Part shown: positions 25,477-35,449 of the stretch, in pieces | How the letters are laid out: each line of letters opens with the position of its first letter | Position numbering within the stretch: the first letter of the stretch is position 1 | NCBI GenBank assembly: GCA_947169385.1 | Contig: CAMVPR010000012.1 | Coordinates: 1 to 64,000, forward strand | Length of the DNA stretch: 64,000 nucleotides | Origin: an uncultured Lachnospiraceae bacterium | GTDB lineage: Bacteria > Bacillota > Clostridia > Lachnospirales > Lachnospiraceae | Reading direction: 5' to 3' | The notes under the pieces: generated by a model | The model's database searches: none | Told to the model about the DNA's origin: nothing | What the model saw: the letters and a program-made list of their open reading frames with translations, nothing else | Position numbers and translations under genes: made by a program

Positions 25477-26667
25477 ATGTTATCTAAAAAATATTCTAAA
25501 GTTGCCGGACAGAGTTCTGTTATCAGACAGATATTTGAGTACGGCAAGAAGAGAGCACAGGTTGTTGGAGCGGACAATATATTTGATTTCAGTATTGGTA
25601 ATCCGTCGGTTCCGGCGCCTTCTTCAGTTAATGAGACTGCAATCAGGATTATGAATGAGAACGATCCTTGTTTTGTTCATGGTTATCCAAGTGCAATCGG
25701 ATATGACGACACGAGGGAGGCTATTGCAGGAAGTCTTAACAGAAGATTTGGTATGAATTATCACAAGAACAACATCTTTATGACCAATGGTGCTGCTGCG
25801 GCTATCTCTCTTTGCTTTAGAACAGTGACTGATTCTAATGTGGGTGACGAGATAATTGTCATTGCACCTTATTTCCCGGAGTATAAGTGCTTTATAGAAG
25901 GCGCAGGTGTTAAGTGTGTTGAGTCACAGGCTGACACCAAGGATTTTCAGATTGATTTTGACGATCTTTCATCTAAGATAAATGAACACACAAGGGCAGT
26001 TCTTATCAACAGTCCTAACAATCCTACCGGTGCTTGCTATTCCGAGGATACAATTAAGAAACTTGCTTCAGTTTTAGAGGAGGCTTCTAACAAGTATAAG
26101 AGAGCTATCTATATCATTTCTGATGAGCCATATAGAGAGATTGTTTTTGATGGATTTAATATTCCTTTTGTTCCAAAGTACTACAAGAATACTTTGGTTT
26201 GTTACTCATACAGCAAGTCTCTTTCTATTCCTGGCGAGCGTATTGGATATATTGCATTTACAGATGAAGCTGATGATAGTGATATCTTGCTTGGGACTAT
26301 AGGTGCAGTTGCCAGAGAGATTAGTTATGTCGGTGTTCCTTCGCTGTTCCAGATGGTGGTAAGAGATTGTGTTGATGAACTTTCGGATATTTCGATATAT
26401 GAGACTAACAAGAATCTTATATATAACGCTCTTAAGGAAATTGGTTACTCAGTTGTTGAGCCTAAGGGTACCTTCTACATTTTCCCTAAATGCTTAGAGG
26501 ATGATGCGAGTGCTTTCTGCGAGAAGGCTAAGGAGTACGACCTCTTGATTGTTCCTTCGGACAGCTTTTCTATCAAGGGATACTTTAGACTTAGTTACTG
26601 TGTTCCTACTTCAAGGGTTGAGAGAGCAATACCGCTGTTTGAGAAGTTATATAAGGATTACAATTAG
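25477..26667 (+). CDS. Class I/II aminotransferase (aspartate aminotransferase-like)
   Basis: The 396-residue PLP enzyme of fold type I has the family blocks NSPNNPTGACYS, IYIISDEPYREIVF, and SYSKSLSIPGERIGYIAF with the PLP lysine near residue 246. The length is normal. The substrate cannot be fixed from sequence; aspartate or aromatic/branched-chain donors are likely. TTGGAGG precedes the start. The next gene, hisC, follows 9 bases after the stop with its own GGAGG, so the two are co-transcribed. Confidence 0.85.
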   Translation: MLSKKYSKVAGQSSVIRQIFEYGKKRAQVVGADNIFDFSIGNPSVPAPSSVNETAIRIMNENDPCFVHGYPSAIGYDDTREAIAGSLNRRFGMNYHKNNIFMTNGAAAAISLCFRTVTDSNVGDEIIVIAPYFPEYKCFIEGAGVKCVESQADTKDFQIDFDDLSSKINEHTRAVLINSPNNPTGACYSEDTIKKLASVLEEASNKYKRAIYIISDEPYREIVFDGFNIPFVPKYYKNTLVCYSYSKSLSIPGERIGYIAFTDEADDSDILLGTIGAVAREISYVGVPSLFQMVVRDCVDELSDISIYETNKNLIYNALKEIGYSVVEPKGTFYIFPKCLEDDASAFCEKAKEYDLLIVPSDSFSIKGYFRLSYCVPTSRVERAIPLFEKLYKDYN

Positions 26668-26676
26668 GAGGTATAT

Positions 26677-27738
26677 ATGAAAGCGTGGGAAGCTAACATC
26701 AGAAGGGTTACTCCTTATGTTCCGGGAGAACAACCTAAGAGTAAAGATGTCATCAAATTAAACACTAACGAGAACCCTTATCCACCTTCACCTAAGGTTA
26801 AGGAAGCGCTTTTAAAGGTTGAAGAATTAAGAAAATATCCTGACCCGAATGTTTACGAGCTGAGGAAAGTTTTGGCAGACTACCACAAAGTAGATATTGA
26901 CAGGATGTTTGTCGGAGTGGGCTCGGATGACGTTCTCGCCAATATTTTCATAACATTCTTCAATGGTGATAAGCCTATATTGTTTCCGGACATTACATAT
27001 TCATTTTATGATGTGTGGGCAAGTCTTTATAATATTCCATATGAGCAACCTAAACTTGATGATGATTTTAGGATTGTTAAAGAAGATTATTATAAGCCTA
27101 ACGGAGGAATTGTCATTGCCAATCCTAACGCTCCGACGGCGATTGCTGAGCCAATATCATTTATCGAAGATATAGTTAAGGCTAATCAGGAATCTGTGGT
27201 TGTTGTTGATGAAGCGTATGTTGATTTTGGTGGAGAGAGTGCATTGCCTCTTATTGACAAGTACGATAACTTGTTAGTTGTCAGAACCTTCTCTAAGTCC
27301 AGATCTTTAGCAGGAATGAGGATTGGTTATGTTATGGGACATGAGGATTTGATATCTGCTCTTAATGATGTGAAGCAGTCTATCAACTCTTACACCATGA
27401 CAAGAGCGTCAATCGATGTGGGCGTTGCATCTGTTCTTGATGACGATTACTTTAGAGAATATGTAGCGAAGATTGTCAGCACAAGAGAAGCGTTCTCTAA
27501 AGAGATGAGAGAATTAGGTTTTACATTTGCAGATTCATCTGCTAACTTTATCTTTGTCACACACAACAAAGTTAAGGCTGTTGACATTTATAACGCAGCT
27601 AAAGACAAGGGTATTTTTGTAAGATACTTTAATAAGCCGAGAATTGATAATTACTTAAGAATATCTATCGGAACGGATGAAGAGATGGACAAGTTTTTGT
27701 CATTTTTAAGAGAGTTTTTGACAACCGCCGGTTGTTAA
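26677..27738 (+). CDS. hisC: Histidinol-phosphate aminotransferase
   Basis: The 353-residue PLP aminotransferase belongs to the HisC branch: LNTNENPYPPSPKV near the N-terminus, VGVGSDDVLA, VVDEAYVDFGG, and RTFSKSRSLAGMRIGY with the PLP lysine near residue 207. It catalyses the imidazole-acetol phosphate/glutamate step of histidine synthesis and may also serve aromatic amino acids. No other his gene is in the window. A strong terminator follows. Confidence 0.9.
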   Translation: MKAWEANIRRVTPYVPGEQPKSKDVIKLNTNENPYPPSPKVKEALLKVEELRKYPDPNVYELRKVLADYHKVDIDRMFVGVGSDDVLANIFITFFNGDKPILFPDITYSFYDVWASLYNIPYEQPKLDDDFRIVKEDYYKPNGGIVIANPNAPTAIAEPISFIEDIVKANQESVVVVDEAYVDFGGESALPLIDKYDNLLVVRTFSKSRSLAGMRIGYVMGHEDLISALNDVKQSINSYTMTRASIDVGVASVLDDDYFREYVAKIVSTREAFSKEMRELGFTFADSSANFIFVTHNKVKAVDIYNAAKDKGIFVRYFNKPRIDNYLRISIGTDEEMDKFLSFLREFLTTAGC

Positions 27739-27768
27739 TAAGTACGAAAAAGTACGAATTTTATATCT

Positions 27769-27813
27769 AAAAAGGTCGAATCAGGTCGAATCACGTCCGA
27801 TTCGACCTTTTTT
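27769..27813 (+). terminator. Terminator after hisC
   Basis: AAAAAGGTCGAATC and GATTCGACCTTTTTTT form a 14-base stem. A second AGGTCGAATC copy in the loop gives an alternative pairing. Confidence 0.9.
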
Positions 27814-27935
27814 ATGTTTATAAATACAACTAACAGGTTTTGGATAAATGAAGTCGCTATCCGTTATAATATTAATAACGTAACATGTTCGTTAAATGAA
27901 GCTTTGACGAAAGCGAATAAGATTTTAGGAGGATT

Positions 27936-28856
27936 ATGTTAGTATTCGACGAATTTATTGACGAACTATCGAATGTGCTTCTTAACGAGTATTTGGACGA
28001 TGGTTACTCGATTTATAAAAGAGATGTTGTTAAGAATAATCAGACAGGGTATAAGGCTTTACAGATTGTGAAGGATGGAGACAATATTTCCCCTTCGATA
28101 TACATGGAAGCGTTCTACGACATGTATGTTGACGGGAAAGACATTAAAGAGATAGCGGTTGATGTGCTTGATTACTATAATGAGCATGCAGACGGCTTGA
28201 GTGTTGATGTTGATGAACTTTCTGACTATGAGAAAATGTCCCAAAAAGTTATTATAAGGCTTATAAACTATGAGAAGAACAAGGATATTCTTGAAGACTG
28301 TCCGCATGTAATGTGGAATGATCTTGCTATTAGTTTCAGATGGATTGCAGATTATCACTCGGCCGGGATAGCAACGGCACTTGTTACCAACCGCGAGTTT
28401 AAGAGTTGGAATATATCCTTGGAAGAACTATATTATCAGGCGATTGAGAATATGCAGGAGTTGTTCCCGATGTGTATAGATAATATGGAGGAACTCTATC
28501 TTCAATCTATAGAAAATGAGCTTATAAGAGAAAAGGTGAGGAGAGAACTTCAAGGTGCTAACGGACCGGGATTTCCAATGCTCGTACTTTCTAATAATCA
28601 AAAGATTAACGGAGCTACGAGCGTTTTATATCCTTCCTGTCTTAAGAATTTGGCTGAACAATATGATGGAGGTTTCTACATTCTTCCTTCGAGTGTTCAC
28701 GAATTGATTCTTATACCTAATAGCGTTGATATTCCTACGGACGAGTTAAAGGATATGGTGAGGCACGCCAACTTGACTGCAGTCAGAGATGAGGAGCTTC
28801 TATCGTACAATGTGTACTCCTATGACGCTGGACTTGATGAGGTAAGTGTTATATAA
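27936..28856 (+). CDS. DUF5688 family protein
   Basis: The 306-residue cytosolic protein matches the DUF5688 family of Lachnospiraceae. Visible features are an N-terminal helix pair (FDEFIDELSNVLLNEYL), a central segment (EDCPHVMWNDLAISFRWI), and a C-terminal domain with YDGGFYILPSSVHELILIP. There is no signal or TM segment. Function unknown. AGGAGG precedes the start. A possible promoter with TATAAT at 27865-27870 (weak TTGGAT at -35, 19-base spacer) lies upstream. Confidence 0.75.
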   Translation: MLVFDEFIDELSNVLLNEYLDDGYSIYKRDVVKNNQTGYKALQIVKDGDNISPSIYMEAFYDMYVDGKDIKEIAVDVLDYYNEHADGLSVDVDELSDYEKMSQKVIIRLINYEKNKDILEDCPHVMWNDLAISFRWIADYHSAGIATALVTNREFKSWNISLEELYYQAIENMQELFPMCIDNMEELYLQSIENELIREKVRRELQGANGPGFPMLVLSNNQKINGATSVLYPSCLKNLAEQYDGGFYILPSSVHELILIPNSVDIPTDELKDMVRHANLTAVRDEELLSYNVYSYDAGLDEVSVI

Positions 28857-28880
28857 TAGCCACATAAAGAGGTGGTTTTT

Positions 28881-29981
28881 ATGAAACGCTGGGAGATATA
28901 TTTAGAGGTTTTATGTGAACTTATAATTCTTGTACTTATAGTTGCATTTGTTGGACTTGGAATACCTAAGCTTTTAGCTTTCTTGTGGCCGTTGGTTCTT
29001 GGATGGTTGATTGCCACTATAGCACATCCGATTGTCAAGTTTTTGGAGAAACGTCTTAAAGTTTCCAAAAAGATTGGCTCGGCGATCCTGGTTGTGGTAG
29101 TTATTGTGATAGTTGCTTTCTTAGGCTACGGAATAATATCAGGTCTTGTTTACTATGCGATAGATTTCATTAAGGCAGTTCCTGGTATTTATAAAGAGAC
29201 TAAGGCGAATGTTATCAGCTGGTGGGATTCATTTTCTAATATGTTGCCGGCTGCATTTGCATCGAAAGTTGAAGAAACGGCGGCTTCCGTTACCGGCGAG
29301 ATATCTACGTATTTGGCGGAGAAGATGGGTGACGGATATATTACCGGATTTGCTAAGAGTGTTACTAACGGAATAATTGGATTGATAGTAATGTTCTTGT
29401 CAGCATATATGTTTTTGGTTGACTGGGAGAAGCTTCACTTATACTATTCTAAGTTCTTGAGCGAAGGATTAAAGGCGCGTTTTAAGCTTATTAAGGACAA
29501 TATTTTAGTCGGTGTGTGGGGATATATCGTTGCGCAGTTTAAGCTTATGATTATTATTGCGTGTGCGTTGTTTGTAGGTCTTATGATACTTCCTTCTCAC
29601 TATGCACTTGTGCCTGCACTTCTTATTGCCTTGCTTGATGCTATTCCTTTCTTCGGTGTTGGAACCGTGCTTCTTCCTTGGGCGGTTTATGAGTTTACAA
29701 TCAACAATACTGCCTATGGCGGAGGACTTCTTATTCTCTATGCATTTTGCTTTGTGTTAAGGCATGTGCTTCAGCCAAGACTGGTCGGAGACAGTGTCGG
29801 ACTCAGTTCTCTTTCGGTTCTTGTGTTTATGTATGTTGGCTTTAAGCTTGGCGGAATTATCGGATTTATTATTATGATTCTCCTCGGAATTATAGTTAAG
29901 AGGATGTACGAATCCGGGTTCTTTGACGGACCTATCAATCGCCTTAAAGAAAGGGTTGAAATGCTCAAAACGGCTCCGTAG
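28881..29981 (+). CDS. AI-2E family transporter-like membrane protein
   Basis: The 366-residue polytopic protein is of the AI-2 exporter/YdiK/YtvI type (PF01594). An N-terminal hydrophobic pair is followed by a soluble region (about 115-165), then several TM segments including SAYMFLVDW, VPALLIALLDAIPFFGVG and LQPRLVGDSVGLSSL, the most conserved family block. Members export small signals or act in ion homeostasis; the substrate here is unknown. The ATG at 28881 is chosen over the GTG at 28872, since GAGGTG lies 6 bases before it. Confidence 0.88.
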   Translation: MKRWEIYLEVLCELIILVLIVAFVGLGIPKLLAFLWPLVLGWLIATIAHPIVKFLEKRLKVSKKIGSAILVVVVIVIVAFLGYGIISGLVYYAIDFIKAVPGIYKETKANVISWWDSFSNMLPAAFASKVEETAASVTGEISTYLAEKMGDGYITGFAKSVTNGIIGLIVMFLSAYMFLVDWEKLHLYYSKFLSEGLKARFKLIKDNILVGVWGYIVAQFKLMIIIACALFVGLMILPSHYALVPALLIALLDAIPFFGVGTVLLPWAVYEFTINNTAYGGGLLILYAFCFVLRHVLQPRLVGDSVGLSSLSVLVFMYVGFKLGGIIGFIIMILLGIIVKRMYESGFFDGPINRLKERVEMLKTAP

Positions 29982-29988
29982 ATTTCAA

Positions 29989-30017
29989 TTGACGATTAAA
30001 ATGTCGTGTGATATAAT
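29989..30017 (+). promoter_or_regulatory. Promoter of the cold-shock gene
   Basis: TTGACG, 17 bases, TATAAT. The predicted transcript starts near 30024 with a 7-base stem (TTGTGTC/GACACAA, 30023-30040) at its 5' end, which may matter for mRNA stability or cold control. Confidence 0.85.
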
Positions 30018-30071
30018 ATTTTTTGTGTCCTACGACACAATATATTTTCAGTTTTTATGGAGGAACAAAAA

Positions 30072-30275
30072 ATGAAACAAGGTACTGTTAAATGGTTCAA
30101 TGGTAAGAAGGGTTATGGCTTCATCTCAGACGAGGAAGGTAATGATGTATTCGTACATTTTTCAGGAATCGTTATGGATGGCTTTAAGTCACTCGACGAA
30201 GGACAGAAGGTTCAGTTCGAGGTTACCGATGGCGAGAAGGGACCACAGGCAACTGACGTTACTGTAATCGCTTAA
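30072..30275 (+). CDS. Cold-shock protein (CspA family)
   Basis: The 67-residue single cold-shock domain carries RNP1 KGYGFISD and RNP2 VFVHFS, preceded by GTVKWFNG. It binds single-stranded RNA and acts as an RNA chaperone. The start at 30072 is chosen because GGAGG lies 8 bases upstream; the in-frame Met at 30057 would place the ribosome-binding site inside the gene. It is monocistronic with a short structured leader. Confidence 0.96.
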   Translation: MKQGTVKWFNGKKGYGFISDEEGNDVFVHFSGIVMDGFKSLDEGQKVQFEVTDGEKGPQATDVTVIA

Positions 30276-30390
30276 TGAATCGAGACAGCCAAGAGTTTTA
30301 AGTGTACCTTTTTTTATTAGATTATAAAGTTGACATTAATTATGTAGAACGAGAACCTATTAAAATATTGCACTATGACTTGGAGGTTTG

Positions 30391-30419
30391 GAGATCGTCT
30401 TTGGACGGTCTCTTTTTTT
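30391..30419 (+). terminator. Terminator before ppx
   Basis: GAGATCGTC-TTTG-GACGGTCTC (one G-U) then seven T. It is ~115 bases after the cold-shock gene; bases 30276-30390 hold no convincing gene. Confidence 0.88.
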
Positions 30420-30477
30420 ACTTTTTTAGTGCATTTTTCAGCTGTTTATCGTATAATGAAAATGAGGTGATGGTGTT

Positions 30478-32013
30478 ATGGCATATACTACATTTGCAGC
30501 TATAGCGGTAAGCTCCAACGATGTCTGCATGAAGATATATCAGATTTCGGCGTCTAAGGGGATTAAACAGATTGATTATGTCAGCCAGTATCTGGCTATC
30601 GGACGAGATACATATAGATATGGCAAGATTAGCAACACTATTGTTGATGAGTTAAGCCAGATTCTTGCTCGTTTTAAGAAGAAGATGAAGGAATACCAGG
30701 TTACCACTTATCAGGCTTACGCATCGAGCGCTATCAGAGAGGCGGAGAACAGAGAGTTCATTCTTGATCAGGTGAGCCTTAAGACCGGTATAGATATTCA
30801 TGTTCTTAGCAATTCCGAGAGGCATTATCTTATGTATAAAGGTATTGCGAGTCATAACGCAGACTTTGATAATGTCATTCAGAAGAATACCGCTATCATT
30901 GATATGGGAGCGGGAAGCATTCAGATTTCCATGTTTGATAAACAGGCACTTGCAACGACTCAGAATCTTAAGATTGGTTCGATGAGACTTCAGGGACTTC
31001 TTGAGCGTCAGCAAGAGAGATTGAGCGGCTACAAGGATATGGTTGCTGAGTATATCAGTAACGAGATTGATACCTTCGATAACTACTTTATGAAGGACAA
31101 GTCAATTAAGAATATCATTGCTGTCGGAGACGAGATAGATGCCATGAGAAGGATGGTGCCTGAACTTCATATTACAGATTCTATCGACAACAGTCAGATG
31201 ACTATCATCTACGACAAGATTGTTAAAAAATCTGCAGAGGAGATTAACGCAGAGTACGAGATACCGCTTGAGATTGCGGATACGCTTCTTCCGGCTGCAG
31301 AGATTTATAAGGTATTTTTGGCTCGTTCTAAGGCAGAACTTATATGGACTCCTGGTATTGATATATGTGACAGTATTGCTGCAGATTACGCTGACGAGAG
31401 CGGCAAGGTTCTTCTTAAGCATGACTTTAAGCAGGACATCATTTCCATGGCTAAGAATCTCAGCAAGAGATATCACAGTAACAGAGTCCACATTTCTAAT
31501 GTTCTCAATTTGGGGCTTGAGATATTTGACACCATGAAAGATATCCACGGCCTTAATGACAGGAATAGACTTTATCTACAGATTGCTATCATTTTACATG
31601 ATTGTGGTAAGTATATAACTATGAATGCAGGTGGAAGGGAGTCATATAATATCATTATGGCTTCGGAGATTATAGGACTTTCGCACAGGGAGCGTGAGCT
31701 TGTTGCCTGCATCGTTAAGTATAATACGGTGTATCTTCCTGCCTATACTGAACTTGAGGGAGTTCTTAACAAGGAAGAATATATACTTATAACCAAGCTT
31801 ACGGCAATTTTAAGGGTTGCCAATGCGATGGACAGAAGCCATAAGCAGAAGATAGGCAAGATTACGGTTGAGCGTAAGAACAAGAAGCTCATACTTAATA
31901 CAGACACGTTGGCTGACATTTCCTTAGAGAGAACTTTGTTTGACAACAAAGCAGATTTCTTTGAAGATGTTTATGGCATCAGACCTATTATCAAGCAGAG
32001 GAGGAATCTTTAA
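30478..32013 (+). CDS. ppx: Ppx/GppA exopolyphosphatase with HD domain
   Basis: The 511-residue protein has the Ppx/GppA actin-like ATPase fold (ASSAIREAENREF near 82; AIIDMGAGSIQISMF near 140) and a C-terminal HD-type domain (ILHDCGKYI near 373, then HRERELVACIVKYN). It degrades polyphosphate or the guanosine pentaphosphate alarmone. Its stop overlaps the ppk start by one base (TAATG), so polyphosphate synthesis and breakdown are translationally coupled. GAGGTG precedes the start. Confidence 0.92.
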   Translation: MAYTTFAAIAVSSNDVCMKIYQISASKGIKQIDYVSQYLAIGRDTYRYGKISNTIVDELSQILARFKKKMKEYQVTTYQAYASSAIREAENREFILDQVSLKTGIDIHVLSNSERHYLMYKGIASHNADFDNVIQKNTAIIDMGAGSIQISMFDKQALATTQNLKIGSMRLQGLLERQQERLSGYKDMVAEYISNEIDTFDNYFMKDKSIKNIIAVGDEIDAMRRMVPELHITDSIDNSQMTIIYDKIVKKSAEEINAEYEIPLEIADTLLPAAEIYKVFLARSKAELIWTPGIDICDSIAADYADESGKVLLKHDFKQDIISMAKNLSKRYHSNRVHISNVLNLGLEIFDTMKDIHGLNDRNRLYLQIAIILHDCGKYITMNAGGRESYNIIMASEIIGLSHRERELVACIVKYNTVYLPAYTELEGVLNKEEYILITKLTAILRVANAMDRSHKQKIGKITVERKNKKLILNTDTLADISLERTLFDNKADFFEDVYGIRPIIKQRRNL

Positions 32014-34151
32014 TGAGTGATAAGAAATACATCAAACCTGAATATTATTATAATCGTGAGTTGTCCTGGCTTGAATTTGACGGAAGATGTCTTTCTGAGG
32101 CTCAGGATGAGTCAATACCTCTGTTTGAGAGGATTAAGTTCTTAAGTATAACTGCATCTAATCTTGATGAGTTCTTTATGGTTAGGGTTGCGTCGTTGAA
32201 GGATCAGGTGCATGCGGGTTACAAGAAGAAGGATATTGCCGGCATGACCTCGATGGAACAATTAGAAGCCATCAATGACAGAACGCACAGTTTCATGGAA
32301 GCACAGTATAGAACATTAAATGACAATCTTATTCCGAATCTTAAGAAGAACGGTTTAAGAGTGTTAACAGGCTTTGAACAGCTTAACGAGGAGCAGGGAA
32401 GGTACGTTGACGATTACTTCAAAAAGAACGTCTATCCGGTTCTTACTCCTATGGCTGTTGATTCTTCAAGGCCATTTCCTTTGGTGCGTAATAAGACACT
32501 TAATATTGCTGCTTTGGTAATAGATAAGGACAACGGAGAAGAATACGAGCTTGCGACCGTGCAGGTGCCTTCAGTTCTTGACAGGGTAGTCAAGCTTCCC
32601 GAGAGTAAGGAAGGTGTTACAGATATTATCTTACTCGAGGAGATTATAGAGAGGAATCTTGACAAGCTTTTCTTGAATTACGAAGTTAAGTGTGCATTTC
32701 CTTATCGTGTCATGAGAAATGCTGACTTTACAATTGACGAAGAGGGAGCGGAGGATCTGCTCTTTGAGATTGAGAAGTCTCTTAAGCTTAGACAGTGGGG
32801 TGAGGTAATCAGGTTAGAGATAGCTTCTGATGTAGATAAGAAGCTCCTTAAACTCCTTAAGAAAGAGCTTTCTGTTATGGACGAGGATGTTTACAGAATT
32901 AACGGACCGCTTGATCTTACTTTCCTCATGAAGGTCAATGGTATGAGCGGATTTGATCATCTTAAGTACGACAAATGGATTCCTAAACCTCCTGCGATGA
33001 TAGATCCGGAAGAGAATCTATTTGACCAAATCAGAAATCATGATATACTAATGCAACATCCTTATGAAAGTTTTGACCCTGTTGTCAATTTCGTGAGGCT
33101 TGCCTCTAAGGATCCTGCAGTGCTTGCGATTAAACAGACATTATACAGAGTGTCGGGTAATTCACCTATTATCGCAGCTTTGGCATCAGCCGCAGAGAAT
33201 GGCAAGCAGGTGTCTGTCCTTGTAGAGCTCAAGGCGAGGTTTGATGAGGAGAACAACATCATATGGGCCAAGAAGTTAGAGCAGGCAGGATGTCACGTTA
33301 TATACGGTCTTAAGGGTCTTAAGACTCACTCTAAGATTACCCTTGTGGTAAGGAGAGAGGATGACGGTATAAGAAGATATGTGCATCTGGGTACCGGTAA
33401 TTACAACGACACCACAGCTAAGCTTTATACGGATATGGGACTTTTTACGGCATCGGAACTTATAGGCGAGGACGCTACGGCAGTATTTAACATGCTTTCC
33501 GGTTATTCTGAGCCGCCGTTTTGGAACAAGCTTACCTGCGCGCCTATATGGTTAAGAGACAGGTTTATAAGGCTTATTGAGCGCGAGAAGAAGCATGCTG
33601 AAGAGGGCAAGAAGGCTCGTATTGTTGCCAAGCTTAATTCTTTGTGTGACAGAGGTATTATAGCAGCGCTTTACGAGGCGTCTTGTGCCGGCGTTAAGAT
33701 TGACTTGATAGTTAGAGGTATATGTTCGCTTAAGGTAGGAATACCTGAAGTGAGCGATAATATAACGGTTAGGTCGATTGTAGGTAACTTCCTTGAGCAC
33801 AGTCGTATATACTATTTCTATAACGAGGGACATGAAGATGTGTTTATGGCCAGTGCAGATTGGATGCCTAGGAATCTTGACAGGCGTGTAGAGATTATGT
33901 TTCCTATCGAGGATGAAGACCTTAAAGATTATGCTTTACACGTTCTTAAAGTAGAATTAGCTGACAATGTCAAGGCGCATATAATGCAGCCGGATGGCAG
34001 TTACATTAAGCCTGACAGGGGTGAAGCAGAGCCTGTTAATTCACAGGAGACGTTTTGTGATGAAGCTAATAAAGCAAGCACGAAGAATGTGGATGTCAAG
34101 CCGGACAGGGTGTTCATACCTATTGAGGCAGAGAGTGAGCAGGAGCAATAA
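32013..34151 (+). CDS. ppk1: Polyphosphate kinase 1
   Basis: The 712-residue PPK1 makes long-chain polyphosphate from ATP. The N-terminal region (YYYNRELSWLEFDGRCL) is typical. The autophosphorylated histidine lies in LKTHSKITLVVRRE (near 437), and the second essential histidine in FLEHSRIYYF (near 595). HLGTGNYND is present. The C-terminal ~35 residues form a Glu/Asp-rich tail beyond the family core. It is paired with ppx in one transcript. Confidence 0.96.
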   Translation: MSDKKYIKPEYYYNRELSWLEFDGRCLSEAQDESIPLFERIKFLSITASNLDEFFMVRVASLKDQVHAGYKKKDIAGMTSMEQLEAINDRTHSFMEAQYRTLNDNLIPNLKKNGLRVLTGFEQLNEEQGRYVDDYFKKNVYPVLTPMAVDSSRPFPLVRNKTLNIAALVIDKDNGEEYELATVQVPSVLDRVVKLPESKEGVTDIILLEEIIERNLDKLFLNYEVKCAFPYRVMRNADFTIDEEGAEDLLFEIEKSLKLRQWGEVIRLEIASDVDKKLLKLLKKELSVMDEDVYRINGPLDLTFLMKVNGMSGFDHLKYDKWIPKPPAMIDPEENLFDQIRNHDILMQHPYESFDPVVNFVRLASKDPAVLAIKQTLYRVSGNSPIIAALASAAENGKQVSVLVELKARFDEENNIIWAKKLEQAGCHVIYGLKGLKTHSKITLVVRREDDGIRRYVHLGTGNYNDTTAKLYTDMGLFTASELIGEDATAVFNMLSGYSEPPFWNKLTCAPIWLRDRFIRLIEREKKHAEEGKKARIVAKLNSLCDRGIIAALYEASCAGVKIDLIVRGICSLKVGIPEVSDNITVRSIVGNFLEHSRIYYFYNEGHEDVFMASADWMPRNLDRRVEIMFPIEDEDLKDYALHVLKVELADNVKAHIMQPDGSYIKPDRGEAEPVNSQETFCDEANKASTKNVDVKPDRVFIPIEAESEQEQ

Positions 34152-34178
34152 TTTAGTTTTAATGGAGATTTGATTTTT

Positions 34179-35399
34179 ATGTGTAATTTGTTTAAGAGGT
34201 TAGCAGCAGTTTGGTTGATTGTGGCGGTTACTTTTGGTTTCGCACCGGTATGCAGCGTTAGGGCTGAGGAGAGCGCAGATGACGTCGGATTAGCCGGAAG
34301 TGAAGTCAATATGGAGAGCTACTTTGAGCAATACGATTTTGATGAAGATGACGAGGTGATCGGTGGAGAACTTACATCATCTGATGCGTCTTACGATGCG
34401 TCGGAATATCAAGATACAGCTAATTATTCAATCAAGAATACTTTAGGTAATATGAGAGGAGTGTGGGTGTCTTTTTGCGACTACAAGAACATGGGACTTT
34501 ACAACAAGTCCAAGAATACATTTACCAAAAATGTAGACAAGATGTTCAAGAAATTCAAGAAGGACAAGATTAACACCGTATTCTTTCACGTGTGTCCTTG
34601 TAATGATGCAGTTTATCCGAGCAAGACACTTAAGTGGAGTTCATATATGTTTAAGAGTTCGAAGAAGCCTTCGTATGATCCGCTTAAGATTCTTGTCGAT
34701 AAGTCTCACGCCTATGGAATTGCATTTCATGCGTGGATTAATCCTTATCGAAAGACTATGACATCAAGCTATAATCCCGGAAGTGAGGCATCAACCAAAA
34801 GAATTGTCAAGATAGTCAGAGAGATTGCCGGTGGCTATAAGGTTGACGGAATTCATATGGACGATTATTTCTATCCTAACAACGGACAGTTTAAAGGTGT
34901 TTCTGCGAAGACCAAGAAGAAGAATGTCAACAAGATGGTTAAGAAGGTGTATAGTACTGTTAAGGGTATCAATCCTAGGATGATATTTGGAATAAGCCCT
35001 GCCGGTAACGTCTCATATGCCAAGTCTATAGGCTGCGATCTAAACACGTGGCTTAACAAGAAAGGATACATTGATTACATTCTTCCGCAGATATATTGGT
35101 CGGATAATTATCTTCTTCACGGTTTTAAGTACAAGATGTACACTAACACATTAAAGCATTGGAAGAAACTCAACAAGTCCAACAAGACTATGGTTATCGG
35201 ACTTGCAATCTATAGAGCCGGTGTCGGCGATTCGTGCGATCGAGGTTGGACTAAGAGTAACAATGTCATTGTCACTCAGATAAAGCAACAGAAAGCTGCC
35301 GGATGTAAGGGATTTGTACTGTTCTCATCACAGTATATGTACAAGAAGAACGGCAAGAAAGAGATGACTAACTACCGTAAATACATGGGAATTGCATAA
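34179..35399 (+). CDS. Secreted glycoside hydrolase-like protein (GHL10/DUF187)
   Basis: The 406-residue protein has a signal peptide (MCNLFKRLAAVWLIVAVTFG, ending near VRAEE) and an acidic ~60-residue spacer. A GHL10-type barrel (PF02638; B. subtilis YngK relatives) follows: GVWVSFCDYKNMG, NTVFFHVCPCNDAVYPS, AFHAWINPYR, VDGIHMDDYFYP and YIDYILPQIYW. Members act on cell-wall or surface glycans; the substrate is unknown. The ATG at 34179 gives the best signal peptide, though its GGAG is ~12 bases away. It may be co-transcribed with ppk1. Confidence 0.88.
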   Translation: MCNLFKRLAAVWLIVAVTFGFAPVCSVRAEESADDVGLAGSEVNMESYFEQYDFDEDDEVIGGELTSSDASYDASEYQDTANYSIKNTLGNMRGVWVSFCDYKNMGLYNKSKNTFTKNVDKMFKKFKKDKINTVFFHVCPCNDAVYPSKTLKWSSYMFKSSKKPSYDPLKILVDKSHAYGIAFHAWINPYRKTMTSSYNPGSEASTKRIVKIVREIAGGYKVDGIHMDDYFYPNNGQFKGVSAKTKKKNVNKMVKKVYSTVKGINPRMIFGISPAGNVSYAKSIGCDLNTWLNKKGYIDYILPQIYWSDNYLLHGFKYKMYTNTLKHWKKLNKSNKTMVIGLAIYRAGVGDSCDRGWTKSNNVIVTQIKQQKAAGCKGFVLFSSQYMYKKNGKKEMTNYRKYMGIA

Positions 35400-35400
35400 A

Positions 35401-35443
35401 TTAATCATTTTCTCTTGACAAATGATTAATCAAGTGGTATTAT
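35401..35443 (+). promoter_or_regulatory. Promoter of infC-rpmI-rplT with a palindrome over the -35
   Basis: TTGACA (35415-35420), 17 bases, TATTAT (35438-35443). A perfect inverted repeat, TTAATCATTT (35401-35410) and AAATGATTAA (35420-35429), brackets the -35 box and could be an operator or the end of the upstream transcript. Confidence 0.75.
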
Positions 35444-35449
35444 GTCATC

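Noticed and set aside
30329..30380. TTGACA at 30333 as a promoter
   Set aside because: No acceptable -10 box at 16-19 bases, and a terminator follows shortly after.
30302..30505. 67-codon frame between the cold-shock gene and ppx
   Set aside because: It reads through the terminator hairpin and into ppx; no ribosome-binding site.
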